Positions 42,929-54,230 of a stretch of 64,000 nt of DNA are shown in pieces (the stretch's first letter is position 1; every line of letters begins with the position of its first letter). The notes beneath the pieces are model-generated. The model was not told where the DNA came from. It saw nothing but the letters and a program-made list of their open reading frames with translations, and did not search any database. The stretch covers positions 3,720,001 to 3,784,000 of the forward strand of contig NW_026570222.1 in NCBI RefSeq assembly GCF_019649055.1. The letters run 5' to 3'. The DNA is from Paramacrobiotus metropolitanus (lineage: Eukaryota > Tardigrada > Eutardigrada > Parachela > Macrobiotidae). The position numbers and the translations under genes were made by a program.

Positions 42929-44692
42929 TTCACGCAATTAAGCCTTCACCGTTTACTCCAGACGAACAGCAACAATGATAGTTTTGCTTATCGCAGCCGA
43001 GGTACGAGTACTTGCTACCCGTAGCTATAGAAAGAGCAGAACAAAAGTATGTATCACCCGATAAATGGAGCCTAGTCGTCGACCCTCTTCTTGTTCTGCA
43101 AACTTAAAGTTAACAGAGAAACTCATCAGATTTAAAGCGCAAACATAAATATAGATATATGAATATGACAAAGTCCAAACAATGTTTTGTGTACTCGAGT
43201 AGATTGTTGTGGTATGTTTTGACTCACAGCCAGTTGATCGGCCAGTTTTCCGATACAATATATTCGCAAACCAGTATTCATTCACGATTCAGATATGCCA
43301 GCAGGCCCAGCACTAATCAGTACTTACTTAATCACCGGTACTATGAAACATCGAAAATATTATTGTAATCTGGAAACTCAAACATAAAGCGGAAGAGAAG
43401 CAACAATTTATATTCCATGGTAATCCCTTTTAACACGCGTTTACATAGGAACAATTTCATAGGAAAACATAGAAACATAGGCGTAAACCAATTAGGAAGT
43501 TTATGCTGTTGAAACCTGACCCTAAATTATGTATTACACTAGCCACATGTTTGCTGTCGTATCATGTATTTCATCCTGGTAAATGTCAGAAGCATAAATC
43601 ACAACGCACTTTGTTCAGTATTATTACTTGTATTCATAATAATTTTATGCATTTGTATAATATTCTGTTAATAACAATGATTTGTAATAATGAAATAAAT
43701 ATTGCGCAATGTGTGTATCGACACAGTATCGTACAACCAATTTTGCATTTTGCTGGACATTTATTATTTATGTGTGTTTGTGTCTGTATTAGCCTGCAGC
43801 ATAATCTTGCAAATTGTTTATCACAATCGTACAATTTAGATATCTTTACTGCAACAAACAATATAATGGGATGGATACATTCTGTATTAGAAAGTTCGAT
43901 TTTTTGTCATTAGCTGATTTATTAATTCAGTACTGATGAATCGTGCGTAGTACGTCATCGAGATCTGTTTCAACTCTGTAGAACTAACCAAGTATCTGTA
44001 CACGCAACTACTTGTGGATAATCGATAATATATTAATAATTAGACTGCATTTTAATTAGCAGCTTTTATTTTTTTATAAAAATTCACACTATTTTCATTT
44101 TAACTTGCGATGGATACACTGAACCATTTTGGTCATTTGTTGCAGTACTGCGCTGGCAAAAAGCAGTATTAGGAAGGGAAGTGGGAGCCATTTATAAATT
44201 TACCTCCCACGCCTACAGACACCACAAGCGCGGATCCTGGAAATCGATTTGTTGGCTACATGTTCACTGCTTCCATGATAATTGTGCCGCACCTGTAGGC
44301 TGTATGAAATCGTTAAACGAAGAAGTCATATTGTACCTTGTACTATATCTACCCACCGTACACAAAATATTTTGCATCCATTCCACGACTATTATTATGC
44401 TCATATCTAAAGGAGGCATTGAAGCTTTCCTATTACTACTAGAATAATTTATAATAAAATGCAGTTTTTCATGAAGAGAAACTTTTATCTTAAAACTGTG
44501 CTAGTAAACGAGGAACATAGTTTTAAGTAAGATGGTAAGATGTGTTATGGCGCATTAACGATGAGCAGGGGCTTTTTCTTTCAGGAATCGTTATCATGCA
44601 CTTTGAAGTTTGACAGGCCTTATTGTTAAGTGGCAGATACGGTCCATACGGAATACATTATTAATTGTTTTTATATATTTTTACATTGCAGA

Positions 44693-45189
44693 GATCGAGA
44701 TTTTTTATCCAAACTCATCGAAGTCACCGTTGTCAGTTGCCAGCTTTACTCTCGCCGGCCGAACGAATTCAGCAACCGAAATTACCAAAAATGTTTTTTG
44801 AAGAACCTGTCGGCACTGTTTTCTACCGATCTCAGGATGCCTTGGAAAATTTCCGAATACGGTGGCGTATTTAGTGCTGAATACAGAATAAGCAGTTTTT
44901 ATGAGCGAAGAATAAACGCCTACTGTAGTAGTTCAGACTGGCGCAACCTTTAGAGTAACTGTATTTCTCGAAAGCTGAAACTTTTTTAGCATCCTTAAAT
45001 TAAATAACATTAACATGACTTATTGTACAAACTTGCAGTGTAACAATCCGCAAAGTCATATTCGGCGCTACATGGGACAACAAATCATCCCAGTCGCAGC
45101 ACCATGTTGCGCCGAAGCAAACCCCGATCGACAAGAGTCTGCAGGAGGAGACCAGAGTCTTTTCGTGGCAAGAAAAAGTTTTCAGCAAG
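44693..45189 (+). CDS. Possible two-exon fragment, unknown
   Basis: An acceptor (TTGCAG) opens an exon that runs to a donor-like GTGGCG near 44863; it includes LLSPAERIQQPKLPKMFFEE and ALENFRIR. A second exon after TTGCAG at about 45037 reads VTIRKVIFGATWDNKSS and ends EETRVFSWQEKVFSK before a GTATGC donor near 45190. The phases fit (2 then 1), and the pairing is the only reason to report it. I do not recognise the protein and found no start or end. Confidence 0.2.
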
Positions 45190-47001
45190 GTATGCGCTTT
45201 GTATCGCAAGAGCGAAAGACGATCAATATTTGGGCTGATTATTAACTGCGGATCTGTACTCTGAGGCGGTGAGATCTAGATGCTTCAAACTCAAAGTTGC
45301 CGAATCTCTCGTACCTATATTCAAACTCTCCATCGAAATATTTGTCTGAATAGTAGAATTTACTTGACGACATCTGTAAAAAATCAAAAACGGTTAAAAA
45401 CAGAAAGCCACCCTTGCGGCCGCACAGAAATGAGCAATTTCATTGCTACCGCTGTTAAAAGGGCTGATAAAATCACAAAATAGTCAAGACCACTGAATAC
45501 CTCAACAATGAAAAATTTTCGGCATCAATATGTGTATCGCAAAGGATACTGGAAGGATTTTTCGTTTAGGTTTTACTACAGTAACTACACAGTTATTATG
45601 AGTTATATATCGAAAGACCATCGCTATTATACGGATTTCTCATCACTAACCGCTAAGGCGCTAACGTAGATATGATACTGTAACACTGAAAAATTCAAAT
45701 TGTTACAGTTCGTTACCTTCCACAAAATTTTGGATTTCAAGTCAAAGTAGACTTTCCTTTGATTGATACTGCGCTAATACCAGTCGAGGCAGCTACAGAT
45801 AATGAACAAATCCAAGCAGGAATCCCGGAAGACCTGACACGCTAACACCAAAGGAATCAACTGTGTAGCTGAGTCACAAAAAAATCACAAACAGCGAAAT
45901 AACGCAGTCACGACGCTATACCAGTGCAAACAGACAGCAGTTGGGAACTTCTTAATAGTACACCGTTAGCCAGGGGCCACAATCCCTTTGTAAAGCTGAA
46001 ATTAATTTAAGTACATAAAAAACACTGTGATAAATGATAAAATTTTTTAAAATACGAACCGCTATTATTGTTTTCTAATGATAAACTTCATGAATTCTAA
46101 CTCCAAAGTCAAACTTCAAAAAGTTCCTACTTCCGAAAGTGAGTTCAGCGAACTGAGTCAAAACGGTGATGACAGTAGCGTACCGATTGTCGATTTCAGC
46201 ATGCAGTAGCAGTCCAGTACATACTTTGCAGTTCGTTGCTTTTTGTTGAGTTAACATCTTGCGCCCCACCCACTTAGCTCGTTGCACTACCCGTATTTGG
46301 CGGGATTCTGCACTGTTTTATATGTGCTACATTCATATTTGAAATACCAAGAAGTAATTCTAAGAAATTTAGAAGTATGTATTATTTATTATCCGAATTA
46401 TAATTGTAATTCTAGTCAAATCTCAGAGATCTCCTGATTTATTGCTATGGTTTAATTTCCCTTAAGTTAGCACGAACGAATGTATAAAATTATTTGGCTA
46501 CGGAAAATCATAAAACTAACTGTAAAAACGGTTCAGAAAGTGTTTGGGGATGCGCCAAAGGGAAAGCTGCTGTCTGCGCATGTACAATACATAAAATTTG
46601 ATGTTGTGGGTCTGGCCGCTTCCTCTAAAGTAAGCAAAAGTAAAGTTTATGATTTACTTGAGATCGGTTTACGTAAAATGAAAATAAGGGGTGAGTGCAC
46701 AATTAACCAATGGATCCGGCGCAAGCAAAGGCTAATTCCAAGGAATCGCGACCGTGGGATGCGGTCGCTAAAGTGTGCAGATAAAGTTCTGATCTTCGTT
46801 TCAACAGTTCAACCGATGTGTGGCAAAGAAAAGCAATTAAAGACATTCTTCCCATGGTGAACGGATGATATGATGGAGTTTTATCGCTGCTTTCATTACA
46901 ATACGCATTAAAATTTATTTAAAACAGGTATCTTTATTACTTTTACGTCGCGACATAACAGTCATGAGTCAAATTAAATCACTACGGCCAGCATTACCCA
47001 C

Positions 47002-47260
47002 TCAAGAATTAAAAAAACAACCAAAATCAGTATTATCAACAAGTTTATTCTTGCCCGGTAAAGTTCCTAAAACCGCAGCCGCATTGCCTTTAATAACTGC
47101 CAGACCAATACGCTGCTTTAAGAATGCCGTGGATCTGCTTTCTCCAGATCTGTCCTTGATTTTCCGTCCGAAAAAGCTGACCACTTCTCTAGCTGCTTCG
47201 CCAAACACTCCGAGGGTTTCCACGGCAAAAGGATAAAACCATTTATTTAAAATGTATGCC
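47002..47260 (-). mobile_element. Degraded LINE-type retrotransposon C-terminal fragment
   Basis: On the minus strand the open frame reads FYPFAVETLGVFGEAAREVV, then a basic linker, then STAFLKQRIGLAVIKGNAAA and VLGTLPG. In many animal genomes the pattern P-ETxG ... FLxQRxxxAxxRGNAxxVLGT is found at the C-terminal end of reverse-transcriptase-containing proteins; I recall this pattern and did not search for it. Only about 80 codons are present, with no reverse transcriptase core nearby, so this is a remnant. Confidence 0.5.
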
Positions 47261-48513
47261 TTGCCAGTGCTTAATAATACTGCTTATAGTTTAATGTTTG
47301 AACCCGGCGTCCTCGAGTTTTCCATTCGGATGTAATTATTAACTCTTAAGCAAAAGTCTGTCATGTGGCTACCTAACCTATTTTGTTTTAATGCTAAAAG
47401 TTATAAAAAGAAGTAATCGAGTTGTTTTATCTATGAAGTTTTTCGTAAACTGAATTGCGTGCGAACTGCGACGGTAGAAATCCGAACAAAACATGAGTAA
47501 AACAGGCTTATTAACCGGTATACAGTGCGAACTGCGGGCGCACTCGTAGTGCAACTGCACTGGTTATCTCGATGAACCTTCCGTAATCGTGGATGTATCA
47601 GGTAAATATCATGGAAGTAGGTTTCTATGATCATGCAAGTATTGTATCATGGATCGTGTACCGTGTGGCTGCAACTGAGCAAGTGTCATGAAATTACTTA
47701 AAGCATCGTGGAAGTGTGGGGCAAAATGTAGTCGAGTAGAAATACATAAAGCACTTTCCATACAGCGCTTGAAATATTGTACAACATATCTATGTGCGAT
47801 ACATATATGCAGGTTATGGATAATAAATAGGAAGTTCTGCTTTATAGTTGATAAAAGCAGGCATACGCAATGATTAATTGCTTAAGTCTGCTTTCTTTAA
47901 AATAGCAACAGCAGATCAGCTGGAGTTCGGGTATATGTGCTTACTGGACGACGGTAGTTGTGAACTTATGGTTAAATTTTTTTTTGAACAATTCTAATTA
48001 TTGCTGTCATCACCTTGTTAGTATTTATTTTAAGTACCGCAATGCTGCTCTTTGGACAAACTATTTAAATATTATGAAATTTGTATTTCACTTTGCAGTT
48101 TGTCAAATCGGCTATCGGGATCTTCCTACTACGGGTAGTAGATGCAGAATTGCAGACGTTTGCACTCCGCTGGCGTAACTGTTCATTAGCCCATTGCTAT
48201 ACCGGAAGTTCGGAACCACCTTATGGCTTATGCCTAACAAATACGTAAAGGCTATAATAATTCCAGGTCGGCATCCTTGACTTCCTAAATCCGCATTCCA
48301 CTCTCGTAAGTATTTTTTGACTGCCTGCATTTTCATGTGGCCGCGTCACGTGGTAATCGCACAATTATGCGCGTGTGTAATTTCTTAGTCGTTCACCTTG
48401 GTGTCATTCTGTGGAACTAGCCACTGTTGTTGTTTTTTGACACTTAAAGCTGTCGTTGCATTTTGTCACATTTTTTGTATCTACCCGACAGTATCATCAA
48501 GACCGTTCTGACC

Positions 48514-51500
48514 ATGATACTTCACGCGGCCACCTGCTTCCCATTATTGCTGATACTGTTCTTCTCTGGCCTCGCGGTCGCACGTCGTTCCCACCGCAAT
48601 TCTCATTTCGCGTCCTCCTGGGAAGAAGTGCAGCAGACCCGTCAAGAAGCGGCAAACCGACTCGGCTATGTCGAGAGCAACGCGCTGTGGCCACTTCCAC
48701 AACAGTTCACGTCCACGGGCAAACTGTTGTTGATTCCGGAAGATTTCGTCTTCTTCGTGAAAGGAAGTAGCTGTGACATGCTGGAAGCCGCCTTGCAGAG
48801 ATATTACAAGGCAATTTTCGGCAACGCAGTGCAGCACAAAGACCCGAAGACGGAACGCAACGTCAAGCGAAAGAAGGACATGCCTGTCTTGTCGAAATTG
48901 TACGTCATGACCAACACTCCGTGCTCGGACGGCGACATGCCGGATGTGGGAATGGATGAGCATTATGAGATCGATGTGCGCGACACGACTTTCCCATCCA
49001 TATTGGTCGGAAATACCATCTGGGGTGTCATTCGCGGACTGGAGACGTTTAGGCAAGAAATTCAACCGTAACAGCTAGCCTAACAATAAGCTAACTGCAT
49101 TGTTGTACGTAATACGTATTAATGAGGAAGCATAAACCCTGCATCCTTTGATACGTATTACGATTAGTATCATTACTACCTTGAAATTACAGTGCGTTAA
49201 CGCTTGAAATGCAGCATCTCCACACGTATCTATCGCAAAACACTCACGGAATGCTGTACTGAATTATCGCTTCGAAAATTAACAAGTAACTATTCAGCGT
49301 TTATCAAGAAGCGGACCTAGAGATGTGTGAAGTTTAAAGAAATGTAGCTAAATTTTCAACCTGTAGGATAATCAGTTTACCAATATGAACAGTTACCATA
49401 ATTATTTAACATGCAATAATGCACTAGTACTGCGTGATGTTGTAGTCAGCTGGTATGGAAGTTGGGTGATGGGCGTCTGGTTGTCAACCAGAGCCAGATC
49501 GTAGACTGGCCGCGCTTCGGACACCGCGGGCTGCTTCTGGACACGTCGCGGCATTTCATCTCGAAAGAAACGATTCTGGCCAATTTGGACGCGATGGCTA
49601 TGAACAAATACAACGTCTTTCACTGGCACATTGTGGATGACCAAAGCTTTCCCTACCAAAGCCGCACTTTTCCCGGTTTATCGACGCTAGGCGCATGAGA
49701 GCCACATCACCATGTTTATACGCAACAAGATGTTGCCGAGGTCATTGAATTCGCCAGAGTTCGTGGCATTCGCGTTATCGCAGAGGTAAGGGTAACCGAT
49801 AAACATGAACTGCAAACATTTGTCGAGAGAGTTATCACATTGATATCACGCGCATATTAATTATGGGGATACAACCGACACGAGGTTGTGCAATACAATT
49901 ACACGCACTTCTATTACCACCGTTGTGAACTTATGCAAAATCGATTTGCCGTTAGACGATAGCAGTCACATAAGAATGCAAATGCAGATCGGTTTCATAT
50001 CCCTCATTAATTAGGAAAGATTAGTTAGAATGCAGAGTTAACAAACATATTTTCTTGAAGCTGGTAAGCTAAAAACATGTTAAATAATGATGTAGCTATT
50101 GGTTTATGCAAGGTAATTATTCAAAAGTTCACGCAACATTCGGTAGCCATATAACGGAGCTCCGATCGTCTTTGGCATCTTGTGTTACCGGATGACCGCA
50201 ACAGTTCCGTATACATGACCGCGCTATATAGTATATTCCTAATTGAATATAAATGTACAAATACGCCTCCATTTTTATAGTTTGACACACCTGGACATTC
50301 ACTAAGTTGGGGATTCGCTTTACGAAAGCTGCTGACTCCATGTTTTATGAATGGAACGGCCGACGGAACTTTTGGTCCAGTTAATCCGATTCTGAATTCA
50401 ACATACGACACCTTGACCGAGTTTTTCACGGAAGTCTTTCAAGTTTTTCCTGATACGTACGTGCACCTAGGTGGTGATGAAGTGGACTTCAGCTGCTGGA
50501 AGAGCAACCCAGATGTTAACGCTTTTATGAAGAAAATGGGTTTCGGCAATGATTACCGCAAACTGGAGGATTTCTATGTGCAGACACTCATCGACGTATT
50601 ACAGAACATTACTACATACTCCAGCAACTACAAAAAGGCTAACAAGAAGCATGAATTTGTGGTGTGGCAGGAAGTGTTTGATGATAAAGTAAAGATTGAC
50701 AAGGAAACTATCGTGCACGTTTGGAAAGATCCTCCAAAGTGGCAGGACGAAATGAGCAATGTGACAAAAGCAGGATATCGCACTATACTTTCCTCCTGCT
50801 GGTATTTGAATTACATTTCATACGGTGCAGATTGGCAGCAGGTAAGAAAATCTTAAATCATGTTCTTGTACTTAATTGAATATTACATTTTTTAATTTGA
50901 TTGTTTCATTGAGTTTGAAAAATTCCGAGATCATTTTGTTTGGCAAGTGTAAATCTTTTATTCAGCTTTTGACTGCGGCGAAACCATTCTGCATAGTTAT
51001 TTACAGTAGCTGGTGTGTTTTCATTGTTCATTGTAGGTCACAATGTAGCGTTTAACCTGAAATATAAAATGCCTATTTACAATGCTTATAATGCGCACCT
51101 ACTATATAAAATTGCAGTTTTGCTGCGCAAAAAGTATTTGTGTTCTGCATCTGATTGTGAGTAATACCAAGTGTTTATCTTATTATTTTTAATTTTTCTC
51201 ATAAGTCTTATTTCAGTTTAACAACAGACAGGCGTTTTATAATTTTTTTAGTACTATAAATGTGATCCTCAAATGTTCAATGGAACGGATGCCCAGAAAC
51301 AGTTGGTTGTTGGCGGCGAAACCTGCATGTGGGGTGAATACATCGACACAACGAATGTGTTGGTGAAAATGTGGCCAAGAGCGTCGGCAGTAGCGGAACG
51401 ACTGTGGTCGGATATGTCCGTCAACAGTACGGCTTCGGCAGAACCTAGGCTGCGGGGACAACGTTGCCGTATGGTGCGGCGTGGTATCCCTGCTGAGCCA

Positions 51501-51542
51501 AACCTTGGTCCGGATTTCTGTCTTCCCGAGTACCATGACTAA
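48514..51542 (+). CDS. Beta-hexosaminidase (GH20), with in-frame TGA
   Basis: Lysosomal or secreted enzyme removing terminal beta-linked GlcNAc/GalNAc (HEXA/HEXB family). Four exons: 48514-49052, 49446-49785, 50281-50841 and 51252-51542; 576 codons plus stop. A signal peptide ([18 protein letters not shown]) leads. Conserved blocks: [73 protein letters not shown], then the catalytic pair in [38 protein letters not shown] and [12 protein letters not shown]. Exon 1 ends at a GC donor (AG|GCAAGA). One TGA codon at 49696-49698 interrupts [10 protein letters not shown], where relatives usually have Tyr or another aromatic; the frame continues perfectly after it. So the gene is either functional with a sequence error or recoding, or a very young pseudogene. 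Confidence 0.9.
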
Positions 51543-51814
51543 CAATTAGAATCGGTCGGTCGCGATTTCGTGAGAGTTTTGCCGCAATACCTCCTGTACG
51601 ATCGACTTGTAATTTGTGTCATGCTTAAATTCAACAAGCCAATCGTCAATTTTCTCGCATTACATGTACAGTACAATATTATATATGATTCAGTACATGT
51701 TATGGCGGTGATGTTTGATTTCGAGGGTAGGTACAAAGTGGTCCAAATCTAATTTTAAAACTATTAAAACTAATAAAACCAAACGTTTTAATTAATAAAT
51801 ACATCGGATCGACA
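51543..51814. other. Hexosaminidase 3' flank
   Basis: 3' UTR region, with an AATAAA-type signal at about 51795 just before the minisatellite begins. Confidence 0.4.
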
Positions 51815-54060
51815 GTGATTTCTCAAAAAGCGGTTTTAAGGTTTTAGCAGTTTTATTACTAAATTACAGTTTTATCAGTGATTTTTAAGAAAGAGGTTTT
51901 AAGGTTTTAGTGGTTTTATTACTATTATACAGTTTTAGCATTGATTTTTCAAAAAGCGGTTTTAAGGTTTTAGCAGTTTTTACTAAAATTTAGTTGTGAT
52001 AGTGATTTTTCGGAAAGCGGTTTTAAGGTTTTAGCAGTTTTATTACTAAATTACAGTTTTATCAGTGATTTCTCAGAAAGCGGTTTTAAGGTTTTAGTGG
52101 TTTTATTACTATTATACTGTTTTAGCAGTGATTTTTCAAAAAGCGGTTTTAAGGTTTTAGCAGTTTTTACTAAAATTTAGTTTTGATAGTGATTTTTCGG
52201 AAAGCGGTTTTAAGGTTTTAACAGTTTTATTACTAAATTACAGTTTTATCAGTGATTTTTAAGAAAGAGGTTTTAAGGTTTTAGTGGTTTTATTACTATT
52301 ATACAGTTTTAGCAGTGATTTTTCAAAAAGCGGTTTTAAGGTTTTAGCAGTTTTTACTAATATGTAGTTTTGATAGTGATTTTTCGGAAAGCGGTTTTAA
52401 GGTTTTAGTGGTTTTATTACTATTATACAGTTTTAGCAGTCATTTTTCAAATAGCGGTTTTAAGGTTTTAGTGGTTTTATTAATATTATACAGTTTCAGC
52501 TGTGATTTTTCGGAAAGCGGTTTTAAGGTTTTAGCAGTTTTATTACTAAATTGCAGTTTTATCAGTGATTTCTCAGAAAGCGGTTTTAAGGTTTTAGTGG
52601 TTTTATTACTATTATTATACAGTTTCAGCTGTGATTTTCGGAAAGCGGTTTTAAGGTTTAGCAGTTTTATTACTAAATTGCCAGTGATTTCTCAGGAAGC
52701 GGTTTTAAGGTTTTAGTGGTTTATTACTATTATACAGTTTCAGCAGTGATTTTTCGGAAAGCGGTTTTAAAGGTTTAGCAGTTTGTTACTAAATTGCAGT
52801 TTATCAGTGATTTCTCAGGAAGCGGTTTTAAGGTTTAGTGGTTTTATTACTATTATACAGTTTAGCAGTGATTTTCAAAAGCGGTTTAAGGTTTTATGAT
52901 TTTTACTAATATATGTAGTTTTGATAGTGATTTTTGGAAAGCGGTTTTAAGGTTTTAGTGGTTTTATTACTATTATACAGTTTTAGCAGTCATTTTTCAA
53001 ATAGCGGTTTTAAGGTTTTAGTGGTTTTATTACTATTATACAGTTTCAGCTGTGATTTTTCGGAAAGCGGTTTTAAGGTTTTAGCAGTTTTATTACTAAA
53101 TTGCAGTTTTATCAGTGATTTCTCAGAAAGCGGTTTTAAGGTTTTAGTGGTTTTATTACTATTATTATACAGTTTTAGCTGTGATTTTTCGGAAAGACGT
53201 TTTAAGGTTTTAGCAGTTTTATTACTAAATTGCAGTTTTATCAGTGATTTCTCAGAAAGCGGTTTTAAGGTTTTAGTGGTTTTATTACTATTATTATACA
53301 GTTTCAGCTGTGATTTTTCGGAAAGCGGTTTTAAGGTTTTAGCAGTTTTATTACTAAATTGCAGTTTTATCAGTGATTTCTCAGGATGCGGTTTTAAGGT
53401 TTTAGTGGTTTTATTACTATTATACAGTTTCAGCAGTGATTTTTCGGAAAGCGGTTTTAAGGTTTTAGCAGTTTTATTACTAAATTGCAGTTTTATCAGT
53501 GATTTCCCAGGAAGCGGTTTTAAGGTTTTAGTGGTTTTATTACTATTATACAGTTTTAGCAGTGATTTTTCAAAAAGCGGTTTTAAGGTTTTAGCAGTTT
53601 TTACTAATATTTAGTTTTGATAGTGATTTTTCGGAAAGCGGTTTTAAGGTTTTAGTGGTTTTATTACTATTATACAGTTTTAGCAGTGATTTATCAAAAA
53701 GCGGTTTTAAGGTTTTAGCAGTTTTTACTAATATGTAGTTTTGATAGTGATTTTTCGGAAAGCGGTTTTAAGGTTTTAGTGGTTTTATTACTATTATACA
53801 GTTTTAGCAGTCATTTTTCAAATAGCGGTTTTAAGGTTTTAGTAGTTTTTACTAATATTTAGTTTTGATAGTGATTTTTCGGAAAGCGGTTTTAAGGTTT
53901 TAGCAGTTTTATTACTAAATTACAGTTTTATCAGTGATTTCTCAGAAGCGGTTTTAAGGTTTTAATGGTTTTGTTACTATTTTATAGTTTTTGCAGTGAT
54001 TTCTCAGAAAGCGGTTTTAAGGTTTTAGTGGTTTTTAATGATTTTTGGTTTTGATTGTGT
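51815..54060 (+). repeat. 63-bp minisatellite array, about 35 copies
   Basis: Head-to-tail units of about 63 bp, each with the core AAGCGGTTTTAAGGTTTTAG, then GGTTTTATTACTATTATACA or a variant, then a GTGATTTTTC or GTGATTTCTC box. At least three unit types recur, distinguished by TTACTATTATACAG, TTACTAAATTACAG or TTACTAAAATTTAG between the cores, often in alternation, which implies a higher-order repeat. Because 63 is divisible by three, long open frames arise with a 21-residue period (52408-52716 and 52934-53614). Units decay at the right edge (54060-54230). Confidence 0.95.
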
Positions 54061-54230
54061 TCTTTAGAAGCCGGTTTCAAGGCGTTGACAGTTTTATTTC
54101 TGAATTTAAAGTTTTGACGGTGATTCTTTCATGTTGGGGTTGTAAGGTTTTACAGGTCTTAATCAATATAGTACAGTTTTAACAGTAATTATTCAGGAAG
54201 CAGTATTACGCCTTCAGGAGTATTATCATT

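Larger units (their letters stand above)
42929..48513. other. Gene-poor region
   Basis: About 5.6 kb, AT-rich, without a recognised complete gene. It contains a weak exon pair (44693-45189) and a LINE-like remnant (47002-47260), both listed separately. Frames at 43503-43913 and 46480-46860 are open but match nothing I know. Confidence 0.5.

Noticed and set aside
43503-43913. 136-codon ORF
   Set aside because: AT-rich, Cys/His/Ile-rich composition typical of chance frames; no domain or splice partner.
46480-46860. 126-codon ORF with a true ATG
   Set aside because: Basic, unrecognised, no neighbours or splice context; I cannot separate it from chance.
51815-54060. CRISPR-like array of direct repeats
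   Set aside because: Units abut without unique spacers and vary by point changes; this is a minisatellite in a eukaryotic intergenic region.
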